Of a DNA stretch of 64,000 nucleotides, positions 61,647 to 64,000 are shown piece after piece. How positions within the stretch are numbered: position 1 is the stretch's first letter; every line of letters starts with the position of its first letter. Position numbers and translations under genes: made by a program. The notes below the pieces were generated by a model. The model was not told the DNA's origin and ran no database searches. It saw nothing but the letters and a program-made list of their open reading frames with translations. Origin of the DNA: Bacillota bacterium (GTDB taxonomy: Bacteria > Bacillota > Clostridia > Christensenellales > SZUA-584); the NCBI GenBank assembly GCA_023391105.1, contig JAEWBO010000030.1, positions 1 to 64,000 on the forward strand, in the 5' to 3' direction.

Positions 61647-62165
61647 ATGCGAAATATTTTTATCGGATTCCTGTTTGTATTTCTTGATTTTAATCTTACC
61701 TTGGGCACCTCGCAAATCGGGCTTATCCCCGATTTCGTTGGTTACATATTGGTCTTTCATGGTCTTGCAGAACATGAAAGAATGAGCCCTCGGTTTGTAA
61801 AATCGCGGCCTGTTGCGCTGGGCATGGCGGTTTTCGCCGGTTTGCTATATATCATGGAGTTGTTCGGCATAGTCACCAATGACATTCTGTCGTTTGTATT
61901 GGGGCTGACATCCACCCTCATCTCATTGTATATATCTTACAACATCGTCATGGGCATTAAGGAATTCGAGGCTTCAAGCGGCCGCTTTCTAAATGCTCAA
62001 GGACTATATTCAAGCTGGACGTTGCTTGCCATCTTGTCGCTCATCGTCTATATGCTATTCATCATTCCCATTCTGAATGTGATGTGCATCGTTGCCGGAC
62101 TCATCGCTGGCATCGTGTTTCTGGTTTCATTCAACAAGACAAAGAATCTCTATTACGGTTTTTAG
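61647..62165 (+). CDS. Small conserved-type membrane protein
   Basis: 172 residues with GAGGGG upstream. Four to five membrane helices (for example FIGFLFVFLDFNLTLG, MAVFAGLLYIMELFGIV, SFVLGLTSTLISLYISY, LLAILSLIVYMLFIIPIL). The N-terminal block IGLIPDFVGYILVFHGLAE is of a type seen in Firmicute membrane proteins of unknown function. No catalytic residues or transport motifs seen. Confidence 0.75.
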   Translation: MRNIFIGFLFVFLDFNLTLGTSQIGLIPDFVGYILVFHGLAEHERMSPRFVKSRPVALGMAVFAGLLYIMELFGIVTNDILSFVLGLTSTLISLYISYNIVMGIKEFEASSGRFLNAQGLYSSWTLLAILSLIVYMLFIIPILNVMCIVAGLIAGIVFLVSFNKTKNLYYGF

Positions 62166-62186
62166 TGTTAAAGATATGCGCAATTT

Positions 62187-62219
62187 AAGCAGCAGGCTCA
62201 TCACCTGCTGCTTTCTTTA
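62187..62219. terminator. Bidirectional terminator between membrane protein and feoB
   Basis: AAGCAGCAGG (62187-62196), loop CTCATCA, CCTGCTGCTT (62204-62213), followed on the plus strand by TCTTTAT. It overlaps the end of feoB and terminates the plus-strand gene at 62165; use for feoB is less clear since the minus-strand tail is AAATTG. Confidence 0.8.
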
Positions 62220-64000
62220 TACCAACCCCAACAATCGCACCGCACTTGCCACCACAAAGCAGACCACGATGCCGCAGACAGTGGGCACAAGGAACGACAC
62301 TGCCGTCCATTTCCAGCTCTGTGTTTCTTTTTTTATCGTCCAACAGGTGGTGCCGCACGGCCAGTGCATCAGCGAGAACAACATCACGCAAATGGCTGTG
62401 AGCCACGTCCAGCCGTGTGAGACCAGCAGCTCGCGCAGTTGGTCCAGCGAATCCAGCTCAATCATGCTGCCTGTCGCCATGTAGCTCATGATGATGATGG
62501 GCACCACAATCTCGTTGGCCGGGAATCCGAGTATGAAAGCCATGAGGATAAATCCGTCGAGGCCAATCAGGTGCGCAAACGGATCAAAGAAATTCGCGCA
62601 ATGTGCCAGCAAACTCAAGCCGCCCACATAGATGTTTGCAAGCCCCCAAATAACGAACCCTGCCGGTGCCGCAACCGCCACGGCGCGCCCCAGCACGAAT
62701 AGTGTTCTGTCGATTATCGAGCGCACAATGATTTTGCCGATTTGCGGCCTTCTGTATGGCGGCAGCTCCAATGCGAATGACGACGGCACACCCTTTAACA
62801 TCGTTTTGGACAGCATTTTTGAGACAAACAGCGTCATTATGATACCGAAGAGTATCACAGCGACCAGCACCAGCGCGGAAACCACCGACTGAAACGGCCC
62901 TGTCACCACGGCGGCGAAGAACATCGTGATGATCGCGATGAGCGTGGGGAACCGCCCGTTGCATGGTACGAAATTGTTGGTAATGGTGGCGATCAGCCTC
63001 TCTCGCGGGGATTCGATGATGCGGCAGCCTACCACGCCCGCCGCGTTGCAGCCAAAGCCCATGCACATTGTCAGCGCCTGTTTACCGCAGGCACATGCTC
63101 TTTTGAAATACTTATCCAGATTAAACGCCACGCGCGGCAGGTATCCTAAGTCCTCAAGCAGCGTGAACAGCGGGAAGAAAATCGCCATGGGCGGCAGCAT
63201 CACGGATACCACCCATGCGATCGTCCGGTAAATACCCAGCACCAGCACGCCATGCACCCATGAGGGTGTGCCCAGCCACATCAAAAACGCGGCCAGCTGG
63301 TCTTCGACCCAGAACAAACCGTCCGCGAGTATTGCAGACGGATAATTTGCGCCTGTGATCGTGAGCCAGAAGATAACACCAAGCAGCGCCAGCATGATTG
63401 GTAAGCCAAACACCTTGGACGTGAGCACCTTGTCGATGCGACGATCCATCTGATTATACGTGACGTTTTCAAATTTAACAGTCTTGGCACATATCGCCTC
63501 GGCGCTGCGCACGATGCTGGATACAATGCGGTCACGCAGGGCGTCCGCATCAATCCCCTTCTGAGCAAGCAACGTGCGTGCCTGTGCCAGCTTATCGACA
63601 ACCGTTTCATCGTCCATAAGATCAAATCCGATATATTTACTGATGGCTTCAAGTAGTGTTGCATCGGCATCCAGCAGCTTAAGCGCTGTCCAGCGGCTGT
63701 CCAGCTGCCCGCGAAGCCGCGCTTGCAGTGCAGGCTCAATTATGCTTATGACATTTTCAATCGCTTCGTCATAAACAATCTTTAGCGACTGCCTCTTGTC
63801 GTCTGAGTGTGATACCGTGTACACAGCGTTCATCATCTCACTCAGCCCCTTGCCGCTTCGCGCGCTCGTGCCGATCACGGGCACACCAAGCTGCTTTGAT
63901 AATTCTTTTAGATCGATGTGTATCTTCTTGCGCTTGGCTTCATCCAGCAGATTCACACAGACCACCACCTTGCCGGTGATCTCCAGCGTTTGCAGTACAA
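62217..64000 (-). CDS. feoB: Ferrous iron transporter FeoB (5' end cut by window edge)
   Basis: At least 594 residues read without stop to the window edge. The first seen part is the end of the G domain (VVVCVNLLDEAKRKKI, then VIGTSARSGKGLSEM), followed by the helical spacer and the membrane domain with LPPMAIFFPLFTLLEDLGYL, MGFGCNAAGVVGCRIIESPR (the Gate-type Cys motif) and VPCNGRFPTLIAI. It imports Fe2+ in a GTP-dependent way. The N-terminal GTPase half, and any feoA gene, lie beyond 64000. The start is outside the window. Confidence 0.96.
   Translation of the reverse strand, partial: VLQTLEITGKVVVCVNLLDEAKRKKIHIDLKELSKQLGVPVIGTSARSGKGLSEMMNAVYTVSHSDDKRQSLKIVYDEAIENVISIIEPALQARLRGQLDSRWTALKLLDADATLLEAISKYIGFDLMDDETVVDKLAQARTLLAQKGIDADALRDRIVSSIVRSAEAICAKTVKFENVTYNQMDRRIDKVLTSKVFGLPIMLALLGVIFWLTITGANYPSAILADGLFWVEDQLAAFLMWLGTPSWVHGVLVLGIYRTIAWVVSVMLPPMAIFFPLFTLLEDLGYLPRVAFNLDKYFKRACACGKQALTMCMGFGCNAAGVVGCRIIESPRERLIATITNNFVPCNGRFPTLIAIITMFFAAVVTGPFQSVVSALVLVAVILFGIIMTLFVSKMLSKTMLKGVPSSFALELPPYRRPQIGKIIVRSIIDRTLFVLGRAVAVAAPAGFVIWGLANIYVGGLSLLAHCANFFDPFAHLIGLDGFILMAFILGFPANEIVVPIIIMSYMATGSMIELDSLDQLRELLVSHGWTWLTAICVMLFSLMHWPCGTTCWTIKKETQSWKWTAVSFLVPTVCGIVVCFVVASAVRLLGLV

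Overview
The window looks like a chromosomal segment of an anaerobic, low-to-mid GC Firmicute of the Clostridia/Eubacteriales type. The signs are strong GGAGG ribosome-binding sites with frequent TTG/GTG starts, an L-box lysine riboswitch, a YesM/YesN-type two-component pair, a YtrA-type GntR regulator with its ABC transporter, a one-direction pur operon in Firmicute order, and FeoB. No rRNA, phage block, IS element or CRISPR array was seen.

Layout. 1-5.7 kb: the start of ndk (cut by the window edge), a VanY-type lipoprotein, an AT-rich island with a degenerate tyrosine recombinase, a two-gene unit (alpha/alpha-toroid protein plus a DapF homologue with both catalytic cysteines replaced by serine), and a membrane-anchored alpha/beta hydrolase. 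6.1-33.7 kb: one 27-kb block, all on the minus strand, forming a carbohydrate uptake and catabolism locus. It starts with a cupin and an aldehyde dehydrogenase, then the response regulator and sensor kinase, a sugar-binding lipoprotein, an aldose-epimerase-like protein, a polyol dehydrogenase and a cyclase-type hydrolase. A permease, two DHDPS-family aldolases, an RpiB-type isomerase, a split transketolase and an outsized transaldolase-like protein follow. The block ends with a D-2-hydroxyacid dehydrogenase, a PfkB kinase, a Gfo/Idh/MocA oxidoreductase, an AllA-like protein and an RbsA/RbsC-type ABC transporter with one normal and one degenerate ATPase and two tandem paralogous binding proteins. 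Hairpins and terminator-like structures punctuate it.

33.9-43.9 kb: tRNA-Arg(CCG), a GntR-controlled ABC exporter operon with a clear promoter and operator, an ABC-F ATPase, a metallophosphoesterase, and a tightly packed TPR / helical-repeat / HD / rRNA-methyltransferase operon plus a small methyltransferase. 44.2-47.8 kb: a lysine-riboswitch-controlled asd-dapA-dapB operon in which DapB carries two extra C-terminal ACT domains like those of aspartokinase. 47.8-52.6 kb: MBL hydrolase, DinB-like protein, and a trio of zinc-ribbon membrane protein, acyltransferase and esterase, bounded by palindromic and tandem repeats. 52.6-59.9 kb: purE-C-F-M-N-H-D. 60.5-64 kb: a C39-like lipoprotein, a small membrane protein and the C-terminal part of FeoB.

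The best candidates for something undescribed are the sugar locus (its combination of split transketolase, transaldolase-like protein and aldolases fits no pathway I can name with confidence), its degenerate second RbsA-type ATPase, the DapB-ACT fusion, and the Ser/Ser DapF homologue with its toroid partner. All functional calls rest on reading motifs by eye; no database search was possible.
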